A stretch of 64,000 bases of DNA. It comes from Rostrohypoxylon terebratum (Eukaryota > Ascomycota > Sordariomycetes > Xylariales > Hypoxylaceae). The notes beneath the pieces are model-generated. The model worked only from the letters and a program-made list of their open reading frames with translations. It was not told where the DNA came from and searched no databases. Below, piece by piece: positions 46,695 to 57,925 of the stretch. The position numbers and the translations under genes are program-made. Where the stretch lies: the NCBI GenBank assembly GCA_022497145.1, contig MU385861.1:189934-253933 (forward strand), in the 5' to 3' direction. Position 1 is the stretch's first letter, and every line of letters begins with the position of its first letter.

Positions 46695-47318
46695 CTTGGC
46701 CAGTAATATCACTGCGATAACGGAAGTATGATCTGCCTATCACCGCTCCCAATGAGCCTCTAGCGTGGCCTCTAGCGTAGCTCTAGCGCTACCGCTAGCG
46801 CCTATCTTAGCGTGTGCGTTAGCGCGTTCAGGGTCTAATTACCAGACAGCCAGATAGCTAATTGACTCCTAAAAATAGGGATAGGAAGCTAAAACGTGAT
46901 ACGGGGCAAGCGAATGAAAGACTTGCGATGCAAGGAATGTTAGAAACCCAAGAATTCTAAGGGAAAGCAGGAATTCAGGTGATGAAGAAAAGTGTGTTTA
47001 CATTTGTGGTGAAAGAGAAAGAAGAAAAGAAATTAATCTTTTTGGACCTGGAGTGAGAATACATAGCACTCAAAGTTCACGAAGATCAAGCTCGAAATCG
47101 GTAGGATCAGGTACTATATATCTGTTAAGGGCTTGGAAAAGAAGTTCCATTGCGTTGAACTATCGTCACGCCCTTTGACACACCGAAACGATGATGTATC
47201 AAGGATTCGAGACGTAGAACCGTCCAATTACGCACACTTCTGGTATATAACAGCCCTGGAGCCATTTCCTCGAGTATCCTAGGGACCTGACATATCCATC
47301 GAGCTCGGTTCTCAGTTT
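46695..47318. promoter_or_regulatory. Promoter of the RS-rich gene with TAGCG motif cluster
   Basis: This spacer separates the RS-rich gene start from the HDA1 stop (both minus strand). Between 46759 and 46826 there are six TAGCG words, several as CTAGCG. The rest, up to 47318, is HDA1 3' sequence. The role of the cluster is unknown. Confidence 0.5.
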
Positions 47319-49697
47319 TCACTTCTCCTCCTCGGTGGTATTACCACTTTCCCTCTGCTCAACTCTCTCGTTGATAAACTTGTATACCTCCTTCGCGTGG
47401 GTCTCCATCATACGGTTCAGCCCAACCTCAGGGCTTTTTTGTACCCCTCCAAAGCGCTTCTTAAGGACTTTCTTTGCAAGATCAGGATCTCCCCAGCAAG
47501 CATGGTCGTTAGTCACAAATACCAGCGAGTTTTGCTTATACCAACTCGATAAGTCTGTGTCCGTCTCTGACTTGACTGGCCGTAGGTTTCCCGTCACAAA
47601 ATTTACGACACCAGCGATTCGGTCTTTGCAATCTACTAACTCATTAGTATTTATATGCGCGTTATGGGTTACGAGATATACACACCGCGGTTCGTCAAGA
47701 GTACCTTGACCCCTAGGTATGCGTTGCCTACGCCGACCAAGAATAAATCATCCGCATCATAGAGCTGGAGATAATTGTCCCAGATGTAGCATATCAACTC
47801 CTGGATCTGTCGTTGCAACGTCTTCTCATCAGCCCGAGGAGTATATGCGTCTAGATCTTCGGTGTGAGTAATATATTGTGGGACGTTGACATCAAGGATG
47901 CCGAAGTCATTTTTATGAGCCCACTCGATATAAGATAAGACGCCATCCATCTACCATCAATTAATTAGTACTTATTTTCGCAAATTAAACCAAGCTAAAT
48001 TTACTTACAATGAAGCCATTATGAGGATCAACAGTATTATCAACAAGATCAGGCATCACTTTCAGCTCGGGCCTGATCGAATTATTAGCATGGAAAGGAT
48101 CAACAGGGACCTCAAGGCAGACTTACGGATCATGGATGATGAACATGATTTTTCTCTTCGCTTGTAATCCCGGCGTGACGAGAACTTGGTTCTCAAATGA
48201 TTTGTAGAGAACCTCTCTTTGGATGAAGAGAGGTATCATCGAGTATTTCTCAGATAATGCCTGTCGTTGATAACCGCGGATGACATCGTGCAAGCGAGAC
48301 GCCTTATCGCCTAACTCCCTAACGTCAATGATGCCGTGTCTCATGCATTCCCAATAAGGGGCTTGAGCTGCTTGGACCTTAACCAAGAGCTTTGCGGCCT
48401 CTTTATTGATAGGAGGTATCTCCATTTTAGGAGGCGGTTCTCCCATGAGTGTGCGGGCAACGGCCAAAGCTGAGTGAGAAATTGCCTTCAAGTTATATCC
48501 TCCCTCGAGGCAGACAGCTACCTTTCCGCCGGCTAAGGACATTAACATATGTGTCATGTGAGCATAGCAAGGCGGCGTGACAAAACACCCACCCAGCTCG
48601 TCACCGTCGGCCGCATCAAAACCAGCAGATATGATAACCATATCCGGGTTGAATTCATGAGCAATTGGCATCACAATCTTCTGAAAAGCAGCCAAATACT
48701 CGCCATCTCCCATACCCTGGGATGGCCATGCGATATTCACGTTCTTTCCTCGGCCCGGTCCCTCGCCAACCTTATCTATGTCTCCGTCTGGAATCATAGG
48801 GTTGTCCGGTTTTCCCGGGTAGAAGTCGCCATTAGCGTATACGTGAAGAGATATATAGAGGATATTTGGATCCTCGTAGAACATGTTCTGTACGCCGTTT
48901 CCGTGATGGACATCCCAATCCAGAATCATGACTTTGCGGCATGTATCCGGGTATTCGTTTTGGCAGACTTTGGCGCCGATAGGGACGTTGTTGAATAAAC
49001 AGAATCCCATTGGCGTGTCGTATTCTGCGTGATGCCCGGGCGGTCGAATGATAGCGAACGCATTTTTGACTTTGCCAGCAGCGACGTTTTTGCATGTCTC
49101 CACGGCGCCTCCCGCCGCAAGTAGCGCAGCCTCATAAGACATTCCACCTACGTAGAGAGATGCTCGACCTTGATCTAGACTATGACTAAGCACGCGTAGA
49201 TCTCTCGTTGACATCTCGGAAAGATTCTGGACCCAATCGTAATGTCTTGGCGTATGTACCGTGCAAATCTCTTGTTTCGTGGCTGGGCGGGCTGGGATCC
49301 TCCACATATACTTGGTGGGATTGTCTTTTAGGATATCAAGAAGCTTGGAGTCGGGGCCTGTATAAACGAGTCCGCCTTTCTTAAAAATCTTCATAATCTC
49401 TTCAATACGTCTAGGGTCTTCCGGGTGATGGGGCGAGGGGCCAAAATCCGCGTTCGCATGGAGCTTCATTCGGTCATCATAACAGCAGCCAGTAGGCAAT
49501 AATCCCCGCCGCTGCATCGTTCTCATTAGATCCTCGGTATCAATGGAATCATCAGAGACATCGCTCTCATCCGTATGAACGTTCATGCCATTGTTAACTA
49601 ACACGCCGCCAGCTCCTTGTTGGGGGGCATGAACAGCATGTGACTCGTCGAAGCCGTTGGGCGCATCCGTCATAGCCTGGTCTTCGCCCTCCATCAT
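47319..49697 (-). CDS. HDA1: Class II histone deacetylase Hda1 with C-terminal Arb2 domain
   Basis: Hda1 removes acetyl groups from histones H3 and H2B in a repressive nuclear complex. Exons 49697-48127, 48072-48009, 47950-47686 and 47632-47319 give 737 residues in frame. The catalytic domain spans roughly residues 60-400: RPPGHHAEYDTPMGFCLFNN holds the paired active-site histidines, LDWDVHHGNGVQ and SAGFDAADGD hold zinc ligands, and CLEGGYNL holds the catalytic Tyr. The C-terminal part carries the Arb2-like domain known from fungal Hda1: FIIHDPPELK, VNVPQYIT, LFLVGVGNAYLGVKVLL, VVNFVTGNLRP and WYKQNSLVFV. The start is taken at the ATG at 49697 because upstream in-frame sequence has only a non-ATG start. 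It lies tandem and downstream-facing towards the RS-rich gene. Confidence 0.95.
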
Positions 49698-51870
49698 GCC
49701 TAGATGATGGTCCAACCAGAGAACGCCTTCCAAAGTATATTGGGCTGGGCGTGAGAGATTGGAAACACCTTCACTATACACTAGTTGATCGCCTAGTTCT
49801 CACTTATGGAACTTATAACACTAGCCGACGTTGAGCTACAAACAACGCTTTCGCTGATCAATGTAGTCTAGCTTAGGTCCAGCGAGCACGTGGCTATCGA
49901 GGTGCTTTGAAAAATGTTGACAATTTGCATGCCCACGGCTAGTTTGTGGGATGCCGTCAATGAGGTCTCAGGGGGATGAGGTGTTGATAGTGAGATGACA
50001 ATCTAGTAATTGCGTGTTAGCTTGAATGGAATTGTGAAAAAGCAAGTCAACAAGGTTGAAGTAGATCTGGAAAAACATTTCGTGGAGTACACGCATACAG
50101 CGTTAACTAGATGCTCTCATCCCCAGGCTCATATAGAACAATAGCCTGAGTTTAGTTTGTTTGTCTAGTTTGATAGATTCAAAAACGATCTTGATTCTTA
50201 GTAGACACAAGGAATGTGTGAACAGTTAATTTGCCTAACGCCTTCATCTTTTGATGTGTATATAATGCATTTTCACTGTGTCTTACTTGTCTCTATTATA
50301 CTTGAGATGAAAAGAGGTATAAAGAGGTATATAGGAACGAACGTGGCAGGTTGGCATACTTACAAACTGCAGCTTGGTGGGCTCAATGATCACGCGAAAC
50401 CAGCCTCCCAGTTCGACGAGCGACGAGAATGGCCAGTTTCTGAAGCGAGATGATAAGAGAACACCAGTAACTAGAATTATTCTTAAAGAATGAAAAGAAA
50501 TATCTGATGACCCTTTCACAAGATAGTGACGCACTGTGTGCAGCGTGCAGGAATCAATAAGAGTTCGTCTTGTATTCTGTAGAAGGTATACGGGTGGATG
50601 GATGTTATGTAAACTAAACTTGCCTAGGTCAGTAACTTAATCTTTTTAGCGAGTTTAAGTTCAAGGTTGGCGCTGGGGCGCGTGGTTTATCGGACCCGGA
50701 TAAGCCCGTCCTATCAGGACAGGCCTTCAGAACAGGCCTTCCCAGGGGGTTGCCTTCATGTACCTGCCAGGTCCTGCCTCAAGAATTTAGGTACCTACCT
50801 ACCTAAGGCAGGCACTACATTACAACAAGATGTCTACAAGAAGGCGTGGGTTTGAAATTTGATGAATTTGATATTTATAGGCAGGAATACCTGATATTTC
50901 ATTGAATTATAGTTTGAATCATCTTAATACTCTAAATATGCAATACCAGGTAGATTCTAGCCCCGGAGGTACCTACTGGTAGGTTCTACCTTCACGCATC
51001 TGAGGCCCAAGTACTTGACAGGAGGATATCTAGCTGAATCCCCCGATTTAAGAAAAAGCAACGAACTCATATCACGAAAGTGCACCGTATAGCAAGTAGT
51101 CTACATTGTTGGGGAAGGGAAATGGAATATGATATTAAGGTAGGGGATAAAACTATCTGACAACTTATCCTCAGCATGTCACAAGTGAGCTACTGAGGAA
51201 AGCATTAGCATCAAATGAAATAGACTGTCAGTTGTGAGATTCCTCAAGGAGATGCCTGGGAAAACTCGATAACCTTAGGTAACAGGCAACGCAGGCGCCG
51301 TTGTCGTCCAACCAAGTAAGTGCCTCCCTAAGGTCGATGGTCTCACCGAGAGTTGTCGCATCAGTCTCATCATAAAAATGCGATGGGGAAGAAGGCAAAG
51401 AAAAGCCTCCATGATTTCTGGTATGGGGGAAAAGAACAATATATCGAGGGCCATAGACACTGGCGTGGGTACAATCGTCGTGCGTGTCATGGTTGACGGA
51501 CCCCCGGTATAGGATCCAACACTGTTCGTGCAGCTCTGGTTCTGCGACTTGAAATACTCAAGGGAGTGATTCCGAACCGAGAAAGGTGAACACTCTTGTC
51601 TTATGCTCTTGCTGATGCATCGTGTCAATCCCAGGCGAGCTAATTTGGGTACCGTAATATTGACTGTACGAACATGCCGATAAACTCATATACTACCTGC
51701 GTTACTTCGGGACCATTTGTCGGATGACTCAATAGCTGAAGTGTTTTTACCATTCAAGGCTGAGTATAAAAGGGTGAGTTTGGATAATGCATTTGATAAG
51801 GGACAGGTGCACCTCGTGATCTGTTGAGAGGCTCGCCGCAATCCCGACAACGGTTCGATCGGCCGCGACG
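49698..51870. other. Intergenic region, HDA1 promoter side, no supported gene
   Basis: This is 2.2 kb with scattered GGTACCTACC elements (50789, 50965). The open frame 51275-51628 (minus, 117 residues) has no recognised domain. No other gene is seen. Confidence 0.45.
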
Positions 51871-53150
51871 CTAGTGCGGACAGTAATCATCTAAACCATT
51901 GTCTCCTCGAGAGACTCGTAAGGCCGGCTCATACGGAAACATGCTGATCTCCTCTTGTGTGAGAGGTACCTTTCCGTCGGACCAACCGTCATTCATCCAT
52001 CCAGGGGCTCGTTGAGAATCCATTCTGGATTGGTTCAGGATTCCAAAGAACGGCTTATCTTGCGGATCATCGGAATTCTTTATGATCAAGCGTTCATCGA
52101 TTACCTTCTGGATAGATACAGACAGGGTCTCGGTGTCGCGATGGAAGTCACCACGCGAATCGCGGATTATCGATTTGATAGTCTCTGGCTTTTTCCAGTT
52201 CGAGAAATAGTTGAGATAATACTTGAGCTGTTCCGGGTTGAGCTTTGCATATGTATCGACGATCGTCGGGTGTCGGAGTTCAGGAGCTCCCCAAGGGACG
52301 AGATCAACTCCGTGAGTACCCTGCAGAACTGATTAGTGTGTGCGTCACAATTCTACTCGATTTCGTAGACAAAACATACCTTGCACACGCAAACGCGTTC
52401 CGGAGAAGAGCAGAGGTCCTTGCTCACTGCCGATTTCACCATTTCCCACAAATCTTTCAGCTCGCAGATCTCGTTGGTGGGCATGACTCGAATCACGTGA
52501 AGTCTTGTATCCTTTGACCATCTCTTGGGTTCTTGACTGTTGCGGTAGTGATAGGCGAATCCATGGTGGTAGTGTGCATACAACCACCAATGCGCTACCG
52601 CCTTTCGTGCTCGGTCCTCTTCAGTGTCTACTAGGCAACGACGGCTTAAAGGATCGTCTCGCCAGTAGAGTCGAGGGTATAGCTCAACCCACCAATCAAT
52701 TATAGTCGCCTTTCTCCACATTTCCTGAATATCGAGGGGCTTGAGAGTGAACTTCAGCAGTTCACCAGGTAGGAAAACACGAGCATTGTTGATTCTACGT
52801 GGGATGACCGTCGTACCTGGTTCGATATCGGCACCCATGAGGTTGGTTACAGACGATCCAGAGTCGTAATCAATGATACGGGGGTGGAGGATATGTTCAG
52901 GGTGCATTTCGTGCCGATGAGCAGTGTGGAGGAGGAGCATCGTGTTGAACTCAGGTAAACCTCGGATAAGTTTTGCCATGATGAAATCCTTGTTGTCCGC
53001 GAATACCGCGAAATTTCTCTTACATGACAGGGCGAAATTTTGAACGGTAGTCGGTGTCATGTGTTCCATGATCTTGAGCAAAAGCTCCGGGGGTACGGTC
53101 AAAATGGGGGTTTCGCTCGTGAGAGCAGCCGAGTCTTTCTCGACAGACAT
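51871..53150 (-). CDS. F-box-like hypothetical protein
   Basis: Exons 53150-52380 and 52320-51871 give 406 residues; the 59-nt intron (GTATGT...CTAATC...CTGCAG) joins VCVCK to GTHGVDLVPWG. Residues 15-60 (ILTVPPELLLKIMEHM...VQNFALSCKRNFAVF) look like an F-box: a Pro-Pro-Glu-Leu start, a Leu-rich helix and a conserved SC-K/R region. In such proteins the F-box links a substrate to the SCF ubiquitin ligase. The rest has many aromatic and charged residues, with no repeats. A CVCKVC-like cysteine group lies at the exon junction. The coding sequence is followed by no obvious partner gene. Lineage-expanded F-box-like proteins of this size are common in Pezizomycotina; the substrate is unknown. Confidence 0.75.
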
Positions 53151-54258
53151 GCTGAATATGAATATGTTGTGTAATAGTCCACATATATTTATATTCGTCT
53201 AAGCACGTCTAATGATCGACTTCGAAAGGGATGGTGTACTGTAAGATAACAACTTGGGCGAGCCAAAGTGCCTCCGCAGTAATTGAGGAAAGTGGTGGGT
53301 CAGAGTTTATGGGCAAAGCAACTTATCTCTGGTAAACGTGAAAAAAAAAACCTTTAGCTTAGATGCTCGCCTGAAGGAATCAACAGACTCAAGTCGGATG
53401 ACTAGTATCGGGAATTGATGGCTCCTGATGGCTGGTGCTTTTATCAGAACCTACCAGGAAGCCTTGGGAATACTGCCACAATTGAAGAAATTGGGTTGAC
53501 TTGGAGTAGAGTCTGAAGAAAATTATGCGTAACAGCAGAAGAAGCTTCAGAATGCTATTTGTAGGCAAAGGGAGTGTAGAGTAGGATAGTTGCAAAGGGA
53601 AAGATTGAGTGCGTGTGGATAGAAGAATTCTCCCGCAGAAGAAAGAGGAGAAAAAGAGGAAAGGTTTAGGAATTGAAATATTTTTTTAGAATTTAAGATA
53701 TCTTTTACGCAAGGAAGATGAAAAAGGTGACGATGTGTTATGATGAGCTCAAACTCGGTGGCCAGCAGAATCCAACACCGTCACAGATATCAGGAAAACT
53801 AGATGTCCTGAAATACTGCCGATTTTGAGTCGGGTTTAGAGGCTTGAAGAGACGAACTTGAGACTGTTTATTGTGGACAATAGGCAACTCGTCGACTCAC
53901 TTGGGATGAGTTGTGGTACACCTTGTCTCTTTGCTTATGGCATTCAGATGAAACAGCAGTCTAGATGCTCACAACCTTCCCTAGCCACAGATTAGTTGAT
54001 GGGTAGGTCGATAGAGGGTGCGAGTAATCTCTAGCTGACCTTCAATCCAGTAGTTGAAAATATATTGCTTTGAGCAGCCACTGAAAAAAAAATATCACTC
54101 CTTGTTGAATGACGACTCCCAGAAGGCACAAAATGTCCGTCAATCTTAAGAAGCTTTACTCTGCCGGCTGAAAAGAACTATCCAAGTAGTTCACAGGTGA
54201 TGTTATAGAGCGTGTCTCAGGTAAGTGCCTCTGGTAATATGTTGCTCTCTTTTCACAC
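53151..54258. other. Intergenic spacer, no supported gene
   Basis: Promoter region of the F-box-like gene. A-rich and T-rich runs occur at 53340, 53680 and 54085. No gene is recognised. Confidence 0.45.
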
Positions 54259-54491
54259 TTAAAGGTTGAGCTCATATGGCTCCTTGGGCAGCTTAATGCC
54301 AAAACGTCGACAGAGATCCGTGTCTGCCACCACGTAACACCCCTAGTCGACCCAAGGGCAGAGAGTTACTGGACTCAATCTGCGATAACCCCTCCTTTGG
54401 GGCTATACTGGGTGAGAGGCATTTGCAGCTGCATTGCAGGCTGCTGGGTTTTGTTCGCCATGAAGGCAAACTGGTCGTGTAATTGTGTCAT
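54259..54491 (-). CDS. Candidate small two-exon gene, 61 residues
   Basis: Exons 54491-54390 and 54342-54259 join across a 47-nt intron (GTTATC donor, AGTAACTC branch-like, GACTAG acceptor) in phase 0. The predicted product begins MTQLHDQFAFMANKTQQ, passes through QYSPKGG at the junction and ends CRRFGIKLPKEPYELNL. The two halves read like parts of one globular peptide, and the second is a clean 27-codon frame ending in TAA. The frame also stays open upstream of 54491 to about 54569, so an extra exon or an earlier start is possible. I do not recognise the family. The donor is weak and the gene is short, so this is a candidate. Confidence 0.45.
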
Positions 54492-55117
54492 ATTGTCGCT
54501 TGATGAAAAAGAAAAGAGTAACGTCGAGAGGCGCGCCGAGTCAAGCAGGTCTTGTATGGTACGTACCACTACCAGGTCAGGGGAGCTTGGACGTTAATTT
54601 CGGATTAACGATCCAACCTAGCGCCGATCTTACTACCTAGTACCTAGTACCTACTAACCTAGACATGTCATTTCGTACTCCATTAAGTAAGCTAATGCAT
54701 CTAATGTGATCTTACATAAAAGCCTCGGATATTTGAATATAGAACAGAGCTCACTTTACAATGGCATCGCAACGATTTGAATAATTGGTCTGTTAAGGTT
54801 CATCGAGTGAGGACCTAATCCAAGGCTACTATGTAGGCCAAATTGACAATTCAAAGATATAAAGGCAACTGATACAGCTCGCATTCTCGATGGTATACAC
54901 ATTATCATGACATATACGTATACCGCGTATTGCCGACATAACGAATATACGAACTACGGGTACATTCATAAGAAGAACCAGCCGATCACGAATAAGCATG
55001 AACATTGAATGATAACTTGGTATATGAAGATAACCTTTCCTAGAGGATTTTTGCAAATACCTGGATCTCATCGCAAACTCCAGAACGCCAATCTAGGTCC
55101 ATAGCAAGACACACAAA
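54492..55117. other. Intergenic spacer with CCTAG-type repeat
   Basis: It holds a run of (G/C)TACCTAGTACCTAGTACC at 54631-54662. No gene is seen. Confidence 0.5.
54631..54662. repeat. TACCTAG tandem tract
   Basis: TACCTAGTACCTAGTACCTAC, then TAACCTAG; related to the CCTAGG tracts elsewhere in the window. Confidence 0.75.
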
Positions 55118-56191
55118 TTAAGCAAATAGTTCCTTAGTGTCAAGCACATCCACTGGCGCCTTTTTGCCGCCACTCGTTCGTAAGCCCAGCTCGCCAGCTC
55201 TCGCCAGCCTCTCCGCATGTTGCTCAGACCGGGCGTTGTATTTCGAAGCTGATCTCCTCCGTAAATCGGCTCTGACCTGGTTCGGCGAGACGAACTCCTT
55301 GTTCTCGTAGATGATCGGTCCGCCGAAGGATCCTTCTTGTATAACGATAGGCGTTAAGACGAATCGCGGCCCGATCTCGACCAGGCTGATATCGAATTCC
55401 TTATTGCGGCCCTTGGATTTCGGTTCAGCTTCTGCTTCATCCCCATCACCCTTCGTCTTGGATGGCTCCGACTCATTGATCTGATAATTTCGAACCCATA
55501 TCTTCCCATCCGCAAAAGTAAATCCCATAACATGATCTATAAACGGCTTTGATTTCCTCGCGCCTTGGGGTACGCCGAAGGTGTGGAGGAAAAGTTCCTT
55601 GATTACTTTCAGGTAGGGCTCTTTGTCGAATGCTGCGTCGAAAGACAAAACAGGTCTTGATCCTTTTAGGCAATTCCCCGTGAAGTGCAATTCTATGAGA
55701 AGAGTTAGTGATTGCCCAGCTACACCGTGAATAATCCAAGAAAGATCAGATAATTCAAAAGGTAACCAACCTTCCATCGTATGTAAGTTCTGCAAGTGCA
55801 TCTTGACCGTCGGTCCATTGGGAACTTTGCCCAGCCAGACGTATAAATCTTGGCCCTTGCGCGCCTCGAAGAAAAGGACGTTGTTGCAGTTGTACAGCTC
55901 AGCGAGCTCGTTAAGTTGGAAAAGCTTCGATTTCGAGTCGAACTTGGCATCCTTTCGGCCGTGAGGGAGCATCGCCGCAAGATCGTTGAGTAAATGTCTA
56001 TGTCTATAGGTAACAATCATTAGATACCATGCGCGGGCCACTTCAGACTTATAAATTCAACAATACCTATAGGTCACGCCTCTAGAAGATAGTATCAAGA
56101 CCTTTTGCTTGTTCTTCCGAACGCCGTTGGCAGGCGCCTCGACTTTTTGGCCGTTAGAGCCTTTCGATAGAGATTTGTACACGGTAGCCAT
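55118..56191 (-). CDS. BRX1: Ribosome biogenesis protein Brx1 (Brix domain)
   Basis: Brx1 acts in the nucleolus in early 60S subunit assembly, binding pre-rRNA with Ebp2. Exons 56191-56067, 56003-55771 and 55692-55118 give 310 residues. The first intron splits VTYR/HRHLLNDL, the second joins HTMEE to LHFTGNCLKG; both restore family sequence. The Brix domain runs from KVLILSSRGVTYRHRHLLNDLAAMLPHGRKDAKFDSK (residues 30-65) through ELYNCNNVLFFEARKGQDLYVWL, GPTVKMHLQNLHTM, RPVLSFDAAFD and ELFLHTFGVPQGARKSKPFIDHV to FADGKIWVRNYQI. A Lys/Glu-rich insert precedes VEIGPRFVLTPI, and the tail is basic. The size matches yeast Brx1 (291 residues) and fungal orthologues. Confidence 0.96.
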
Positions 56192-56984
56192 TATGTGTCA
56201 ATAATGTCAAGATCCGGAAAATTAATTGAAGCAATTCAACAAGGTTGCGATTGAGGTCGCGCGCAAGGTCAACTTTTTTTTCTGAAGGGCTTATCGATAG
56301 CAGATACTAGCATCAATGGTGGGGCTGGGGCAAAAGTTTAAACAGATAACTGGGTACTTTGAGCAAACTGATCCCTGTATCCAATGCATCTTATGCAATT
56401 TATGTAGGTACAATGCACAAATGTGCCAGTTGAATCGTGGTCATTCTTTAATATGTCGGTATCCATTCGAGGTCGCCAAGCAGGCGGCCAGGCTGCCAGA
56501 TCCCCTAGAGGGATCTGAAGTAAGACACGATGAATCCGTTTCGAGCAAACCGTCACTCATGACATAAAAAGGAGGCAGAAGATAGCTGGCTGACGCCTTT
56601 ATTCTTAACACATGTGATTGATTCCATACCCAATCCATTCGCAAGACGAGCCACGTTGATTACTACCAAGTCTAGAGATCATGGTGACTTCAGCATTGTA
56701 TACAGGCAAAAAAGATAGCATTCGGTAACTACGTTGGGTGTTGTTAGATTAGATATGTCAGTAGCCTCCAGCTGTCAAATTGCAGAGTAAGGCCACAAAC
56801 ATCAATGAAACGCAGAAGAAAAAAGGAAGAGAGCCAATGTCCCGTGCAAGGTCAATATTCCGAAACCCATGACGCATATCACTCTTCCGCAGAGTGTGTT
56901 CGTTCCGGATAATATGTGACGCCATATACGTAACATCATACCAGCCGTATAACCGTCTCATCATCCCTCAACGTATGCATCCAA
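56192..56984. other. Intergenic spacer between BRX1 and the Rab11 gene
   Basis: About 790 bp with BRX1 upstream and Rab11 downstream sequence. No gene is seen. Confidence 0.5.
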
Positions 56985-57925
56985 CTAACAGCACTTTCCA
57001 CCCTGCTTCGCGGCATCGTCGGGGGACTTGCTCAACGAAATGTTGGTGCCTGCCATCGGGGCTTGGGCGCCTTCGCCGCTATCTAGGGCCTTGCTAGAGA
57101 CGATGCGGTAGATTTCTAATGAAAATCATGGTGTTAGAAGAATATGGTTGCCTTAAGTAGCGCTCGAGTAAGCTTAGTATTGTCAGCAGGATACACATAC
57201 CGGTCAGTATGTTCTGGAAGGCAAGTTCAACATTGCTGGCGTCTAGAGCTGAAGTTTCTATGAAAGAAAGGTGGTTCTCGCCTGGGGGATCCTTTGTTAG
57301 CAACCTAGACAGACGTATCTTGATAAATCGTACAGGGCAGCACGTACTCGCAAAGGATTTGGCCTCCTCTGTGGGGACAGCTCGCAGATGCCGTAAATCG
57401 CTCTTGTTTCCGACCAACATAATAACAATGTTGGCATCAGCATGGTCTCGGAGCTCCTTAAGCCATCTTGTGACGTTCTCATAGGTCTGATGCTTGCTGA
57501 TATCGTAAACGAGTAGCGCACCAACAGCTCCTCGATAGTACGCAGAGGTGATGGCGCGATATCTCTCCTGACCGGCGGTATCCCAAATTTGCGCTTTGAT
57601 GGTCTTGGAGTCGACCTGGATGGATCTAGTCGCAAATTCGACACCAATTGTCGACTTAGAGTCTAGGTTGAATTCGTTCCGAGTGAATCGACTGAGAAGG
57701 TTGGACTTTCCGACACCAGAGTCTCCAATCAGCACCACTGCAATTCCATATCGTCAGTACTTGTAATTCGGAGTTTAGATCGTTGGATCGTGGACGAGTG
57801 GCGGGGAGTACCTTTGAAGAGAAACTATGATAAGCAGCAGTTAGTCAGATGAAATAGAGACAATCTCAGGGTCTAAGGGGCAAAGCTTAAGGGGCAAAGC
57901 TCACATCGTATTCGTCGTTAGCCAT
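56985..57925 (-). CDS. ypt3: Rab11-family GTPase (Ypt3/Ypt31 type)
   Basis: Rab11 GTPases drive late-Golgi to plasma-membrane and recycling traffic, which supports hyphal tip growth. Exons 57925-57905, 57823-57811, 57737-57348, 57281-57201 and 57115-56985 give 211 residues. Exon 2 is a 13-nt microexon (FLFK plus one base). The protein starts MANDEYDFLFKVVLIGDSGVGKSNLL; the P-loop GDSGVGKS is at residues 17-24, the switch I TIGVEFATRSI and switch II WDTAGQERYRAITSAYYRGA are intact, and NKSDL and ETSALDASNVE complete the nucleotide site. The end GGKCC is a double-geranylgeranylation signal. YRGAVGALLVYDISKHQTYENV and the TEIYRIVS helix are Rab11-specific. Confidence 0.96.

Noticed and set aside
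47125..47322. 65-residue minus-strand frame after HDA1
   Set aside because: Falls in the HDA1 3' region and overlaps its last codon; no sign of an independent gene.
51275..51628. 117-residue minus-strand open frame
   Set aside because: No domain, no clear promoter or splice extension, and low coding character.
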